From Aestuariivivens insulae (lineage in GTDB: Bacteria; Bacteroidota; Bacteroidia; Flavobacteriales; Flavobacteriaceae), in assembly GCF_022662195.1 (NCBI RefSeq), contig NZ_JAKMCS010000009.1:1-64000 (forward strand): DNA of 64,000 nucleotides. The letters run 5' to 3'. The stretch's first letter is position 1, and each line of letters starts with the position of its first letter. Below are positions 47,447 through 57,456 of the stretch, in pieces. The position numbers and the translations under genes were made by a program. Under the pieces are notes generated by a model. It saw nothing but the letters and a program-made list of their open reading frames with translations. It was not told where the DNA came from and did not search any database.

Positions 47447-48343
47447 TTATTTTTTTTTAAGCCATTCTTTACGTAAATCGTCACTAATTTGTCCGGAGCC
47501 ATCATGCTTCCATCCAGGTGGCTTCATGAGGTATAGCCATCTATCCTTTAGTGTTTTGCGTCCAAAAAAAGCGTCTTTAAATAGATGTAGCCACTCTATA
47601 AAAGCAATCTTGACTGGGTTATAGGTGTTTATATTTTTCACTAAACCATAAACTACTTTTTCGTTCTTTAGTTCAGGTTGAAATGTACCAAATAGCTTAT
47701 CCCAAATAATCAAAATACCAGCATGGTTTCTATCTAAATATAATGGATTGCTCCCATGATGAACTCTATGGTGTGATGGGGTATTCATAACAGCTTCAAA
47801 CCATTTAGGCATTTTATCTATAGTTTCGGTGTGTATCCAAAATTGATATAATAAGCTTACCGACATTTGAAAAACAATCATACCGGGGTGAAAGCCTAAC
47901 AGTGGTAGCCATAGCCAAAACACAAAAGAATAAAACCCACCCGACCAGGTTTGGCGCAAGGCTGTGCTTAAATTATAATGCTGGGAGGAATGGTGCACCA
48001 CATGAGAAGCCCAAAATAAACGACATTCGTGCGAAATTCTATGAAACCAATAGTAACTAAAGTCATCAGCAAAAAATATAAGTATAAAACTCCACCAAGC
48101 AACAGGAATGGTAAAAACCCTAAAATTATCATATACAAGGAAGAAACATAAAAACACAAGGGCTTTACTAAAGTAACCTAAAAACACATTGCCCAATCCC
48201 ATTGCAATAGATGCTAAGGCATCTTTAGTTTCATAACCTTTTACTGCTTTTAGGCCCTCTTTTAAGGTCAGGGACAGTTCCAAAAGCATGGCAACAATAA
48301 AAAAGGGAATAGCGTATATTATAATATCTGGAAACGTTGGCAT
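47447..48343 (-). CDS. Sterol desaturase/fatty acid hydroxylase family protein
   Basis: 298 residues, four to five membrane helices. The histidine-box iron ligands are visible: HRISHECRLFWASHVVHHSS and HHRVHHGSN. It oxidises a lipid C-H bond with O2; the substrate is not predictable. It is on the minus strand between the hydrolase and menC, interrupting the plus-strand men genes. Confidence 0.88.
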   Translation of the reverse strand: MPTFPDIIIYAIPFFIVAMLLELSLTLKEGLKAVKGYETKDALASIAMGLGNVFLGYFSKALVFLCFFLVYDNFRVFTIPVAWWSFILIFFADDFSYYWFHRISHECRLFWASHVVHHSSQHYNLSTALRQTWSGGFYSFVFWLWLPLLGFHPGMIVFQMSVSLLYQFWIHTETIDKMPKWFEAVMNTPSHHRVHHGSNPLYLDRNHAGILIIWDKLFGTFQPELKNEKVVYGLVKNINTYNPVKIAFIEWLHLFKDAFFGRKTLKDRWLYLMKPPGWKHDGSGQISDDLRKEWLKKK

Positions 48344-48438
48344 GTGATTCTATAGTGAAATGATTCTCCGTATTTTACTTTTTATGTTTCTTTACGGATA
48401 TTCAAAATTAATGATTCTAAAATACAAAAATAAATGAG

Positions 48439-48446
48439 TATTTTTG
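48439..48446 (+). promoter_or_regulatory. Candidate -7 promoter element of menC (shared TATTTTTGGCT motif)
   Basis: TATTTTTG followed by GCT, identical to the element before menB. The preferred ATG is at 48455, 9 bases beyond. This supports 48455 over the in-frame ATG at 48434, which would sit upstream of the element. No -33 match seen. Confidence 0.42.
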
Positions 48447-48454
48447 GCTGCGTT

Positions 48455-49495
48455 ATGACGGCCAGATATGAGAAATATACTCTAGAATTTAAGCAGCCCA
48501 GCGGAACCTCGCGAGGTATATTAAGGACTAAGGACACCTATTTTCTTATGCTTAATGAAGGAAATAAGTTTGGAGTAGGCGAGTGTGGACTCTTTAGAGG
48601 GCTTTCTGCCGATGATAGACCAGATTATGAAGAAAAATTACGCTGGGCGTGTAATAATATTGGCTTAGGTTTAGAAAATTTGCTCACAGAACTTGTCGGA
48701 CTGCCAAGTATTCAATTCGGATTGGAAACAGCCTTTAAATCACTTGAAGCCAACAGTCCCTTTAATCTATTTCCTTCTGGTTTTACAAGAGGAACCGATG
48801 CCATTCCAATTAATGGATTGATATGGATGGGGAGTGAAGCCTTTATGAAACAGCAGATTAAGGAAAAAATAGAAGCAGGTTTTACTTGTATAAAAATGAA
48901 GATTGGCGCCATCGATTTTCAAACGGAAATCAACCTTATAAAATCCATACGAAAAACATTTACTTCAAAAAATATTGAATTACGTGTAGATGCCAACGGC
49001 GCATTTTCACCAGGAGAGGCTTTAGAGAAATTAAAACGCTTATCCGATTACGATTTACATTCCATAGAGCAGCCCATAAAACAAGGACAATGGCAGGAGA
49101 TGGTCAAACTATGTGAAGAAACACCCTTACCAATTGCTTTAGATGAAGAATTAATAGGCATATTTGCTGTAACAAAGCGAAAAGCATTGCTACAAACCAT
49201 AAATCCACAATACATTATACTAAAACCCAGTTTGGTTGGTGGTTTTGGCGGAAGTGATTTGTGGATTGAACTGGCAGAACAACAAGACATAGGCTGGTGG
49301 ATAACTAGTGCCTTAGAAAGTAATGTAGGCCTAAACGCTATTGCACAGTACACCTATACAAAAAATAGTAAACTGCCACAAGGATTAGGAACAGGAGGGT
49401 TGTTTACCAATAATTTTAAGAGCCCTTTAGAGGTTGAAAAAGGAACATTGAAATATAATAAAGACTTGAATTGGAACTTTAAATTTAATAATTGA
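48455..49495 (+). CDS. menC: o-succinylbenzoate synthase
   Basis: 346 residues from the ATG at 48455 (MTARYEKYTLEFKQPSGTSR), which matches the usual MenC opening; a 7-residue longer start exists at 48434. Enolase-superfamily dehydratase in menaquinone synthesis. Catalytic lysine in KMKIG, metal ligands in RVDANGAFS, SIEQP and LDEEL, and the second lysine in LKPSLVGG are present. CPBP protease gene follows. Confidence 0.93.
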   Translation: MTARYEKYTLEFKQPSGTSRGILRTKDTYFLMLNEGNKFGVGECGLFRGLSADDRPDYEEKLRWACNNIGLGLENLLTELVGLPSIQFGLETAFKSLEANSPFNLFPSGFTRGTDAIPINGLIWMGSEAFMKQQIKEKIEAGFTCIKMKIGAIDFQTEINLIKSIRKTFTSKNIELRVDANGAFSPGEALEKLKRLSDYDLHSIEQPIKQGQWQEMVKLCEETPLPIALDEELIGIFAVTKRKALLQTINPQYIILKPSLVGGFGGSDLWIELAEQQDIGWWITSALESNVGLNAIAQYTYTKNSKLPQGLGTGGLFTNNFKSPLEVEKGTLKYNKDLNWNFKFNN

Positions 49496-49562
49496 TGGGA
49501 TTGAAGGTTAGCGGGGAGAAACTCTAATTCTAACTTAAAATTTTGAACTTAAAACTTAATAT

Positions 49563-50519
49563 ATGTATATAGCACAAGCATTTAATGTATTACACGATTG
49601 GTGGCGCTATTTGGTTGGGGTAGCAATCATAATTTTTGCAGTTATTATAGGTCAATTGCCTTTTACTTTTGCCGTTTTATATAAATCATTTACAAATGGT
49701 GATGGTTTAAGTGGGCTGGATGAGACCAAAATGATGCAATTGTTAGAACCCAACCTTAATCTTTTTTTAATGCTTTTGTCGTTTGCAGTGGGTTTGGTTG
49801 CGGTGATTCTGGTTAGTAAATATTTGCACAAACAATCCTTGACCCATTTAACGACTAGCCGACCTAAAATCGATTGGAGTCGGTTTTGGTTCGTATTTAT
49901 TTTGTGGGGAGTGATTTCCAGTGGTATGGTACTTATAGATTACATTATTGCCCCAGAAAATTATCTGCTTAATTTTAAATTGGTACCCTTTATCATACTA
50001 TGTGTCATTGCCATTGTGCTTGTACCTTTACAAACAAGTTTTGAAGAGTATTTGTTTAGGGGCTATTTAATGCAGGGGATAGGTGTTATTGTAAAGAACA
50101 AATGGGTGCCTTTAATTATAACGTCTGCCGTTTTTGGCTTACTGCATATTGCCAATCCAGAAGTAGACAAATTGGGATATATTATAATGGTGTATTATAT
50201 AGGAACAGGATTGTTTTTGGGCATTATGACACTAATGGACGAAGGTATGGAGTTGGCTTTGGGCTTTCATGCTGCCAATAATTTGTTTACGGCGTTATTG
50301 GTTACTGCCGATTGGACCGCTTTTCAAACGCATTCCATTTTAAAAGATATGAGTGACCCGGAAACCATGGGACTAGGAGAAATTTTTGTACCGGTTTTTG
50401 TGATATTTCCTGTGCTGTTATTCATTCTATCCAAAAAATATAAATGGACCAATTGGAAGGACAGGCTTTTGGGAGAAGTAATTGAACCCCAAAGTGAAGA
50501 TGATAAGGTTTTGGAATAA
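49563..50519 (+). CDS. CPBP-family intramembrane glutamic endopeptidase
   Basis: 318 residues with about seven or eight membrane helices. The CPBP (Abi) motifs FEEYLFRG (EExxxR), LLHIANPE (first histidine) and GFHAANNLF (second histidine and asparagine) are present. These CaaX-protease relatives cleave within membranes. In Flavobacteriaceae the gene usually follows menC, as here. The small membrane-protein gene comes 12 bases later. Confidence 0.9.
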   Translation: MYIAQAFNVLHDWWRYLVGVAIIIFAVIIGQLPFTFAVLYKSFTNGDGLSGLDETKMMQLLEPNLNLFLMLLSFAVGLVAVILVSKYLHKQSLTHLTTSRPKIDWSRFWFVFILWGVISSGMVLIDYIIAPENYLLNFKLVPFIILCVIAIVLVPLQTSFEEYLFRGYLMQGIGVIVKNKWVPLIITSAVFGLLHIANPEVDKLGYIIMVYYIGTGLFLGIMTLMDEGMELALGFHAANNLFTALLVTADWTAFQTHSILKDMSDPETMGLGEIFVPVFVIFPVLLFILSKKYKWTNWKDRLLGEVIEPQSEDDKVLE

Positions 50520-50531
50520 CACTAGTGAACT

Positions 50532-50777
50532 ATGAATTATTATGAACTTATTGGTTGGGTTGGGGCTGCATCTTATTTACTTTCCTATTTTTTGTTGAGT
50601 GCTAATAAACTAAAACACAATAGTGTAACATATCAGTTAATGAATGTACTAGGGGGGCTCTTTTTAGTGATCTGTGCCTATGATTCTAAAGACAAACCTA
50701 ATTTGTTTACCAATTTTGTTTGGATGTGTATTGGAGTAGTAGCGTTGATATCAATTATTAAAAGACGTAGACGATAG
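50532..50777 (+). CDS. Small four-helix-like membrane protein (CBU_0592-type, tentative)
   Basis: 81 residues, mostly hydrophobic: GWVGAASYLLSYFLLSANKL, then NVLGGLFLVICAYDSK and a final FVWMCIGVVALISIIKRRRR with a basic tail. The pattern resembles the CBU_0592-like family of small membrane proteins. Function unknown. Its 3' end overlaps the TetR stop by 27 bases on the opposite strand. Confidence 0.7.
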   Translation: MNYYELIGWVGAASYLLSYFLLSANKLKHNSVTYQLMNVLGGLFLVICAYDSKDKPNLFTNFVWMCIGVVALISIIKRRRR

Positions 50778-51374
50778 CTTATGTTTAAAGTTCAACATGT
50801 TTAAAGCCGCTTGTTTGTAACGTTCAGTGTTTTCTAAATAAGCTTTATCATCCGTATCAAATAAAGATAAATAGTAATAAGCACCTTCCACCAACACGAA
50901 AATAAGTTCAGCGGTTTCCTTGGGATCTTTAACCTCTATAATACCATCTTTTTTAGCATCTTCAATAACTTCTGCTAAAAACTCCCTTAAAGAGTCATGC
51001 AAATCCTTAAACGCAGATTTTATATTGTCGTTTCTAAAAATAAGGGTGTAACAGCTGTAAAAAACACCGTCGTCTATTAGATTATTCCAATCTCGGGAAA
51101 ATAAATTATCTACTGTTTTTATTAATCTAACATCACTGCTCTCCTCATTATTTATGGTATAAAGAGACTTATAATTTTCCAATATATAATTTATTAACCC
51201 AAATAATAAGGCCTCTTTTGTTTTGAAATAATGTAATATTAAACTGGTGTTTATTCCCATCACTTTAGCAACTTTGGCTATTGAGGTATTCTCTAATCCC
51301 TCTTGTTTAGCGACATTATAGAAGGCTTCTATAATTTCCCTTTGTCTTACTTTTTTTAAACTTTTTCTACCCAT
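50751..51374 (-). CDS. TetR/AcrR-family transcriptional regulator
   Basis: 207 residues. N-terminal TetR helix-turn-helix (TSIAKVAKVMGINTSLILHY, about residues 26-45) followed by an all-helical ligand-binding domain of unknown specificity. It is divergent from the susC-like gene across 127 bases that contain a good palindrome, so it is the likely local repressor of the island. Confidence 0.9.
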   Translation of the reverse strand: MGRKSLKKVRQREIIEAFYNVAKQEGLENTSIAKVAKVMGINTSLILHYFKTKEALLFGLINYILENYKSLYTINNEESSDVRLIKTVDNLFSRDWNNLIDDGVFYSCYTLIFRNDNIKSAFKDLHDSLREFLAEVIEDAKKDGIIEVKDPKETAELIFVLVEGAYYYLSLFDTDDKAYLENTERYKQAALNMLNFKHKLSSTSFNN

Positions 51375-51426
51375 ACTGCAAACATAGTTAATAATTATTT
51401 AACAAAAATAATATAATAATTTTAAA

Positions 51427-51446
51427 TTGACTGACTGTTCAATCAA
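51427..51446. promoter_or_regulatory. Imperfect 20-bp palindrome, likely TetR operator
   Basis: Half-sites TTGACTGAC and TTCAATCAA (reverse complement TTGATTGAA) match at 7 of 9 positions. It lies 52 bases from the TetR start and 55 bases before the susC start, directly upstream of a TATATTAG sequence that could be the susC -7 element. The position fits control of both divergent genes. Confidence 0.55.
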
Positions 51447-51501
51447 AAAATAATTTTATATATTAGCACCCAACAATAATTTAATCAAAATAAACAACCG
51501 A

Positions 51502-54500
51502 ATGAAAACAGTAAACTTTTTGATTCTTGTAAGCAACAGAACAAAAGGTATTATCTTAAACAAATCTGGCTTTAATAAAAGCTTGTTGGCTTTGCTGATG
51601 ATGTTTATGATAAACCAAAGCGTATTTGCTCAAGAAAAGATTGTAACAGGGACTATTATTGATGGTGAAACACAGCAGCCACTTCCCGGAGCAACAGTAT
51701 TAATTAAAGGAACATCAAATGGGACGTCTACCGATTTTGATGGTAATTTTTCCTTAAAAGTAACTTCTAAAGATGCTATTATAACGGTGTCGTATGTGGG
51801 GTATGAAACCAAAGAAGTTTTAGTAGGTTCCCAAACCGAAATCACAATTACTCTGGCAGTAGATTCCAATGCCTTGGATGAAGTGGTGGTGGTAGGTTTT
51901 GGAACACAGAAGCGTGAAAACATATCGGGAGCTGTAGTGCCTGTAGATATGAAGAAGCTTGAAGACAGACCAACAGCTAATGTTTCACAAAGTTTACAGG
52001 GAACGGTTGCGAACTTAAATGTGACCTTTGCCAATGGAGCACCGGGAGGCTCGGCTTCCATTAATATTAGAGGGGCAGGTTCCATAGGGGGATATGGAAG
52101 TAGTGCACCTTTGATTGTTATAGATGGAGTTCCTTCTAGTTCAGGAGATTTAACGCGGTTAAACCCTGACGATGTGGAGTCCATGTCGGTTCTTAAGGAT
52201 GCGTCTTCTGCAGCTATATATGGTGCTAGGGCGGCTTATGGTGTATTATTGGTGACTACTAAAAAAGGAAAGAAAAATAAAGTGACTTACTCAAACTCTT
52301 TTATTTGGGGAAAGCCAACCGTAACGCCTAAACCTATTACAGATCCCTATATTTACTCACGGCTGTTGGATATTTCAACCAGTAACACGCCTTGGAATTA
52401 TGTAAGTTTTGATGAAGATACTTATGCCTGGGCAAGAGCGCGGTCTGATGATCCAACAGTGCCCAATGTAAGACTGGATCCTAATAGCCCAACACAATGG
52501 CAATATATGGGAGACAATAATTGGAATGACTATTTCTTTGATAAAGTAGCCTATTCCGAAAATCACAATGTGTCTATAAGTGGTACAAAGGATATCATTA
52601 GCTATTATGTCTCTGCCAATCATACCAAAGAGAATGGCTTGAACCGTTTAACAACAGATGATTGGACACGAGATGCATTGCGATCTAAAATTAACGTAGA
52701 ACCTTATTCCTGGATGGATTTTGAGAACAATACATTCTTATCTTTAACAGAGCGAAGAACTCCAACCTATGGTTTAACCAATGTATATAATTTAAGGCCA
52801 ACTGATGTGGCAAAAAATCCTGATGGTACCTGGGCTAACACGGCAGCGGGACATGCTGCAGCCAGAATGATTGATGGAGGAAAAACAATTGTTGATTATA
52901 CGACGGTACAAACAACAAATAAGTTAAACTTATATTTTTTCAACAAGGATCTAAAACTAACCGGGGAATACACTTTTAAAAAGGAGTATAATAAAGACCA
53001 TTGGGATGGAACCAAATACCAAATTGGTTATGGTCCCGACGATATAAGGGAAAATGAAAACTCTGATTATGCTTACGAACGTATGCGAGTTAATAAATAC
53101 TCGGTACTTAACGTTTATGCCACATACGATAAAACCTTTAACAAGCATAAATTCAATGCAGTTGTTGGGTATAACAAAGAAGTTAACGAATATGAAAGTT
53201 TTTGGGCGCAACGCACGGGGTTATTAACTTCTATTCCAAACATTGCTTTGGCTTCGGGCGAGGATACAGTAGGGTATGATTTTTCGGACTGGGCGGTACA
53301 GGGCATATTTGGACGCCTTAATTATATTTATGATGAGCAATTGGTATTCGAATTCAATGGACGTTATGATGGGTCTTCAAGATTTCCAAAAGAGGGACGT
53401 TATGGATTCTTTCCTTCGGTGTCTGCCGCTTGGATTGCCAGCAAGAACTTTAGTGAATCACTAAAGAATACTATAAACCATTTTAAGATTAAAGGTTCTT
53501 GGGGAGCTCTAGGAAATCAAAATGCTTTTTTATATGCTTACTATAACCCATTACCTAAACCCAGAGAGTCTTCCTATTTAATTGGTGGTGATTATCCAAC
53601 AAGAGTAAGTGCTCCAGGTTTGGCAATTGATCCCACTAATTATTCTTGGGAACGTGTAGTGACAACTAATTTAGGTGTTGAATTGGGGTTTTTCGATAAC
53701 ATGTTGAGTATGGACTTATCTACCTATTATAGAAATGTATATGATATGTTACAGCCTGGAGTAGAGTTGCCGGCTGTATTAGGGACAAATCCTCCTTTTC
53801 AAAATTCAGCAGATCAGCAAACCATAGGTTGGGAAGCGACTATTAATTATACAGATAGTTTTACAGTTGGTGGAAGCCCATTAGATATTAGTGCCTCTAT
53901 AGTACTTTCAGATAATCAAACAACTATCACACGATTTAAAAATGATAGTAAATTATTTTCTGGATGGAGAGAAGGTCAAAAAAGAGGAGAGATTTGGGGA
54001 TTGGAAAGTGATGGTTTCTTTCAAAGCCAAGAAGAAATAGACAATTTAGATGAGACGGCTATTATCCCTTGGGGGGCTCTTACTATTGTGCCTGGTTGGC
54101 CTAAATTTGTTGATCAGGATGGTGATGGTAAGATTTTACGAGGAAGCTCAGAATTAGACCCTAAAGATTTAAAAGTTATAGGAAATAGATCACCTCGTTA
54201 CAACTATGGATTTAATTTTAATGTATCATGGAAAGGATTTGATGTTAGTGGCTTTTTACAAGGCGTAGGGAAAAGAGATTATTATCCAACACATTATTTG
54301 TTCTGGGGACCATATCAACAACCTTATGCCAATGTATATCCACATTTGCTGAATTTTTACAGAGCAGCAGATGATAGTCCAGCTTTAATGGCACAACATT
54401 CACAGTCGTATATAGACGCAGGCTTGGCCAATGCCAATACAACTAATGTAGAATATCCGGTATTACAAAGTTGGTTGGCCGATAGAAATTATGGTTCTGG

Positions 54501-54756
54501 TTTGGCAATTCCTAATACGAAGTACTTATTAAGTGCAGCTTATTTAAGGTTAAAGAACGTAACCGTAGGATATTCTGTTCCAGATAAATTGTTAGATAAA
54601 CTACACATTTCAAAATTAAGATTCTTTGTTACAGGAGAGAATATTTTTGAGTGGTCAGATATTAAAGGGTTTGTTGATCCTGAGGCTACGGGAGCAGAAG
54701 GTTATGCTTATCCGTTTCAACGTAAACTTTCCATGGGCTTGAATGTTACATTTTAA
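51502..54756 (+). CDS. SusC/RagA-family TonB-dependent outer membrane transporter
   Basis: 1,084 residues. N-terminal signal (long, positively charged, ending near NQSVFAQ), a carboxypeptidase-D-regulatory-like domain (about 45-120, VTGTIIDGETQQPLPGATV), a plug domain with DEVVVVGFGTQKRENISGA and SIGGYGSSAPLIVIDGV, then a 22-strand-type barrel. SusC proteins import ligands too large for porins with the aid of TonB. The following genes encode SusD and phosphoesterases, suggesting a phosphorylated ligand. No sigma/anti-sigma pair is nearby. Confidence 0.93.
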   Translation: MKTVNFLILVSNRTKGIILNKSGFNKSLLALLMMFMINQSVFAQEKIVTGTIIDGETQQPLPGATVLIKGTSNGTSTDFDGNFSLKVTSKDAIITVSYVGYETKEVLVGSQTEITITLAVDSNALDEVVVVGFGTQKRENISGAVVPVDMKKLEDRPTANVSQSLQGTVANLNVTFANGAPGGSASINIRGAGSIGGYGSSAPLIVIDGVPSSSGDLTRLNPDDVESMSVLKDASSAAIYGARAAYGVLLVTTKKGKKNKVTYSNSFIWGKPTVTPKPITDPYIYSRLLDISTSNTPWNYVSFDEDTYAWARARSDDPTVPNVRLDPNSPTQWQYMGDNNWNDYFFDKVAYSENHNVSISGTKDIISYYVSANHTKENGLNRLTTDDWTRDALRSKINVEPYSWMDFENNTFLSLTERRTPTYGLTNVYNLRPTDVAKNPDGTWANTAAGHAAARMIDGGKTIVDYTTVQTTNKLNLYFFNKDLKLTGEYTFKKEYNKDHWDGTKYQIGYGPDDIRENENSDYAYERMRVNKYSVLNVYATYDKTFNKHKFNAVVGYNKEVNEYESFWAQRTGLLTSIPNIALASGEDTVGYDFSDWAVQGIFGRLNYIYDEQLVFEFNGRYDGSSRFPKEGRYGFFPSVSAAWIASKNFSESLKNTINHFKIKGSWGALGNQNAFLYAYYNPLPKPRESSYLIGGDYPTRVSAPGLAIDPTNYSWERVVTTNLGVELGFFDNMLSMDLSTYYRNVYDMLQPGVELPAVLGTNPPFQNSADQQTIGWEATINYTDSFTVGGSPLDISASIVLSDNQTTITRFKNDSKLFSGWREGQKRGEIWGLESDGFFQSQEEIDNLDETAIIPWGALTIVPGWPKFVDQDGDGKILRGSSELDPKDLKVIGNRSPRYNYGFNFNVSWKGFDVSGFLQGVGKRDYYPTHYLFWGPYQQPYANVYPHLLNFYRAADDSPALMAQHSQSYIDAGLANANTTNVEYPVLQSWLADRNYGSGLAIPNTKYLLSAAYLRLKNVTVGYSVPDKLLDKLHISKLRFFVTGENIFEWSDIKGFVDPEATGAEGYAYPFQRKLSMGLNVTF

Positions 54757-54767
54757 ATGAGAAAATA

Positions 54768-56549
54768 ATGAAGATTATGAAAAATATACATTTATTAATA
54801 TTAATTGTTACGGTAGCTTTTATAAGCTGTAATGATGACTTTTTAGACACACCGCCTCAGACGCAAATTGTAAAAGAGAATTATTTTACTTCTGAAGAAC
54901 ATTTACAACTGTACTTAAACGGGTTGCATTCGCTACCTGGTTATGGCATGTTTTTGAGTGATCAAGGAACCGATGATATAGCTACTACGGGAGCTGTTGA
55001 AATCAAAAACATAATGATAGGCACACCAACTGCAGAAAACATAGGAGGGGGATGGAGTTGGAGTTATTTAAGGGATATTAATTTCTTTTTAGAGAACTTT
55101 GATAAGGCCGAGGTTAATGAAGACGCTAAAAAGCATTACGAAGGTGTCGCCAGATATTATAGAGCCCAATTTTACTTTAGCAAGGTAAAGCGCTTTTCGG
55201 ATGTACCTTGGTATGGTAAGACTTTATCAACTAGTGATGAAGATCTCTATAAACCAAGAGACCCTCGTGCTCTTGTGGTAGATAGTATTATAAGTGATAT
55301 TCAGTTCGCCTCTAATCATATTAAAGAAGATGTTGCTCTAGGAAATATACACAAATGGGCAGCGGTTATGTTACAGGCCAGAATAGCATTGTATGAAGGA
55401 ACTTTCAGGAAATACCATCCAGAATTAAGTTTAGAAGGTACAGCTAACCGTTTCTTACAGATAGCTAGAGATGCCGCTAAAGAGTTAATGGATTCAGGGG
55501 AATTTTCTTTACATAATACGGGTAATCCTGAAACAGATTATATGGACATGTTCCAATCGGAGGTTTTAGCCGATAATCCTGAAGCAATTTTAGTGAATGT
55601 TTATGATACGGAAAAAGATAAGTTTAGTGGGAGTTATACTGTATTTGGTGACTATGAACAAAGTCCTTCCAAATCTTTGATGAACAGCTATCTAATGGCT
55701 GATGGTACACGTTTTACAGATCAGTCTGGAGCAGACACAATGACTTTTGTAGAAGAATTTCAGGATAGAGATCCTAGAATGTCTCAAACCTTTGTGTATC
55801 CAGGGTGGGTTTGGGCAGGAGACACAAATCCTTATGTTACCGAGTTTAACAGAAATTTTACTGGATATCACCAGCTTAAAGGGTATAATAATTCAACTGA
55901 AGGAGCAGGTGTTGACGTCGCGGTTTATCGCTATGCCGAAGCATTGTTAGTTTATGCTGAAGCAAAAGCTGAGTTAGGAGAACTGTCTCAGGGCGATTTG
56001 GACTCATCGATCAATCTTTTAAGAGCGAGGGCTGGCCTTCCTGATTTAAATATAGTAGCGGCAAATGGTGATGTGGATCCGGTTATGGCTGCAAGATTTC
56101 CAAATGTATCAGGAACCAATCAAGGTGTTATATATGAAATAAGACGAGAAAGACGTGTTGAGTATGCAGCCGAAGGTTTTAGGTTTGATGATATGATGCG
56201 TTGGGCAGCTGGAAAAGAGTTTGAGATTTTACCAATTGGCATGTATATTCCTGGGTTAGGTAAATACGACATGACGGGGGATGGTATTGAGGATATCGCT
56301 ATTATTGCCAGTGGAGAGGACATTCCTTCTCCTAAAGAACAAAATTCTCTTGGAGAGGATTTAATATATTATAAGGCAGGGCCTTTTGGTGATTCGGGAG
56401 CTTCTATTTATCTATCCAATGGGACATCTGGAAATATGGTAACAGAAAATGCTGTTAGAACATTTGTAGAGCCTAAATATTATTACAGACCTATTCCTCA
56501 ACAACAAGTTGATTTAAATCCAAATCTAACACAGATTATGGGGTGGTAA
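54768..56549 (+). CDS. SusD/RagB-family outer membrane lipoprotein
   Basis: 593 residues from ATG 54768 (or 54777). Lipobox FISC places the lipid at Cys 22. Family segments are TPPQTQIVKENYFTSEEHL, LRDINFFLENFDKA, RAQFYFSKVKRFSDVPW, and the C-terminal RRERRVEYAAEGFRFDDM. SusD caps the SusC barrel and binds the ligand. It follows the transporter after 11 bases and is in the same transcript. Confidence 0.94.
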   Translation: MKIMKNIHLLILIVTVAFISCNDDFLDTPPQTQIVKENYFTSEEHLQLYLNGLHSLPGYGMFLSDQGTDDIATTGAVEIKNIMIGTPTAENIGGGWSWSYLRDINFFLENFDKAEVNEDAKKHYEGVARYYRAQFYFSKVKRFSDVPWYGKTLSTSDEDLYKPRDPRALVVDSIISDIQFASNHIKEDVALGNIHKWAAVMLQARIALYEGTFRKYHPELSLEGTANRFLQIARDAAKELMDSGEFSLHNTGNPETDYMDMFQSEVLADNPEAILVNVYDTEKDKFSGSYTVFGDYEQSPSKSLMNSYLMADGTRFTDQSGADTMTFVEEFQDRDPRMSQTFVYPGWVWAGDTNPYVTEFNRNFTGYHQLKGYNNSTEGAGVDVAVYRYAEALLVYAEAKAELGELSQGDLDSSINLLRARAGLPDLNIVAANGDVDPVMAARFPNVSGTNQGVIYEIRRERRVEYAAEGFRFDDMMRWAAGKEFEILPIGMYIPGLGKYDMTGDGIEDIAIIASGEDIPSPKEQNSLGEDLIYYKAGPFGDSGASIYLSNGTSGNMVTENAVRTFVEPKYYYRPIPQQQVDLNPNLTQIMGW

Positions 56550-56582
56550 CCTTATTGACATACTAATTTTAAAAAGTATATA

Positions 56583-57413
56583 ATGAAAAAATTAAAATAT
56601 TTATTTATCCTAGTATTGGCCCTGTCCTTTTTAGGGTGTGAAGAAACGCCAGAGCTTTATGATTTTGAACGGTATAAGTTTGTTTCCTTTATTAGTGAAG
56701 AGGAATCGGTAATGGAAAATGCAGGAGATCATGACATCTTTTTAAGATATGATGGCAGTACATTAGAGGAGGATTTTACAGTAACTCTAAGTGTTGGGGG
56801 AACCGCTCAAGAGGGGACAGATTATAATGTAGAATCTAAAACGGTAGTGTTTAAGGCTGGAGAAATTAAATCGGAGCCATTTACAATTGATGTCATCGAT
56901 AATTTACTAGACGGAACAGAAGACTTAACTATGGAAATAACTATAGAAAGTGTTAGTAACCCGAATATCGATATTGGGTTAGGTATCGTAAATCAGTCTA
57001 ATAAAATAGAAGTTGTAACTATATTAGACAATGAGTGTAGTGAAGATATCGATATTTTTGCCACAGATTTAAATTGTGCAACGCCTTGGACGCCGCATAC
57101 CGTAACAGGAACTATTGACGGAAGTGTTTTAACCCTAAGTGGAAATCTGGTTGATTATTCTCCCCTTTCAGTTGCAAACCTAGAAGTGAATCTAACCCCT
57201 GTGGAAGCAGGTGCTAAAATTGGATCAGCATCGTTTAACGACTATTATGTAGGATTGGTAAGCGATGGATATGTTTATCAATTTAGACAGGCAGGAGAAG
57301 GGACTTACGATGTTTGTAACAAAACAATCACTATATCAATTGAAGTGTATTGGGAATCAGGAGGAAGCTGGGCCTATTGGTATACTTCAGACAATATAAT
57401 TACTATACCATAA
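56583..57413 (+). CDS. Calx-beta-like surface lipoprotein of the SusCD locus
   Basis: 276 residues. Lipobox FLGC at the N-terminus (about C19). Residues about 40-150 resemble a Calx-beta domain (VTLSVGGTAQEGTDYNVESK). The C-terminal half is a beta-rich region of unknown family with paired cysteines. Proteins in this position act as surface ligand-binding partners of SusD. A terminator (57457-57479) follows. Confidence 0.78.
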   Translation: MKKLKYLFILVLALSFLGCEETPELYDFERYKFVSFISEEESVMENAGDHDIFLRYDGSTLEEDFTVTLSVGGTAQEGTDYNVESKTVVFKAGEIKSEPFTIDVIDNLLDGTEDLTMEITIESVSNPNIDIGLGIVNQSNKIEVVTILDNECSEDIDIFATDLNCATPWTPHTVTGTIDGSVLTLSGNLVDYSPLSVANLEVNLTPVEAGAKIGSASFNDYYVGLVSDGYVYQFRQAGEGTYDVCNKTITISIEVYWESGGSWAYWYTSDNIITIP

Positions 57414-57456
57414 ACCAGTATTGAAAATTAGTATTTTGAGTTAGTTTAGTTATTAG

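Noticed and set aside
51502-56549. Glycan-degrading polysaccharide utilisation locus
   Set aside because: No glycoside hydrolase, polysaccharide lyase, esterase or sulfatase of glycan type is present; all linked enzymes are phosphoesterases.
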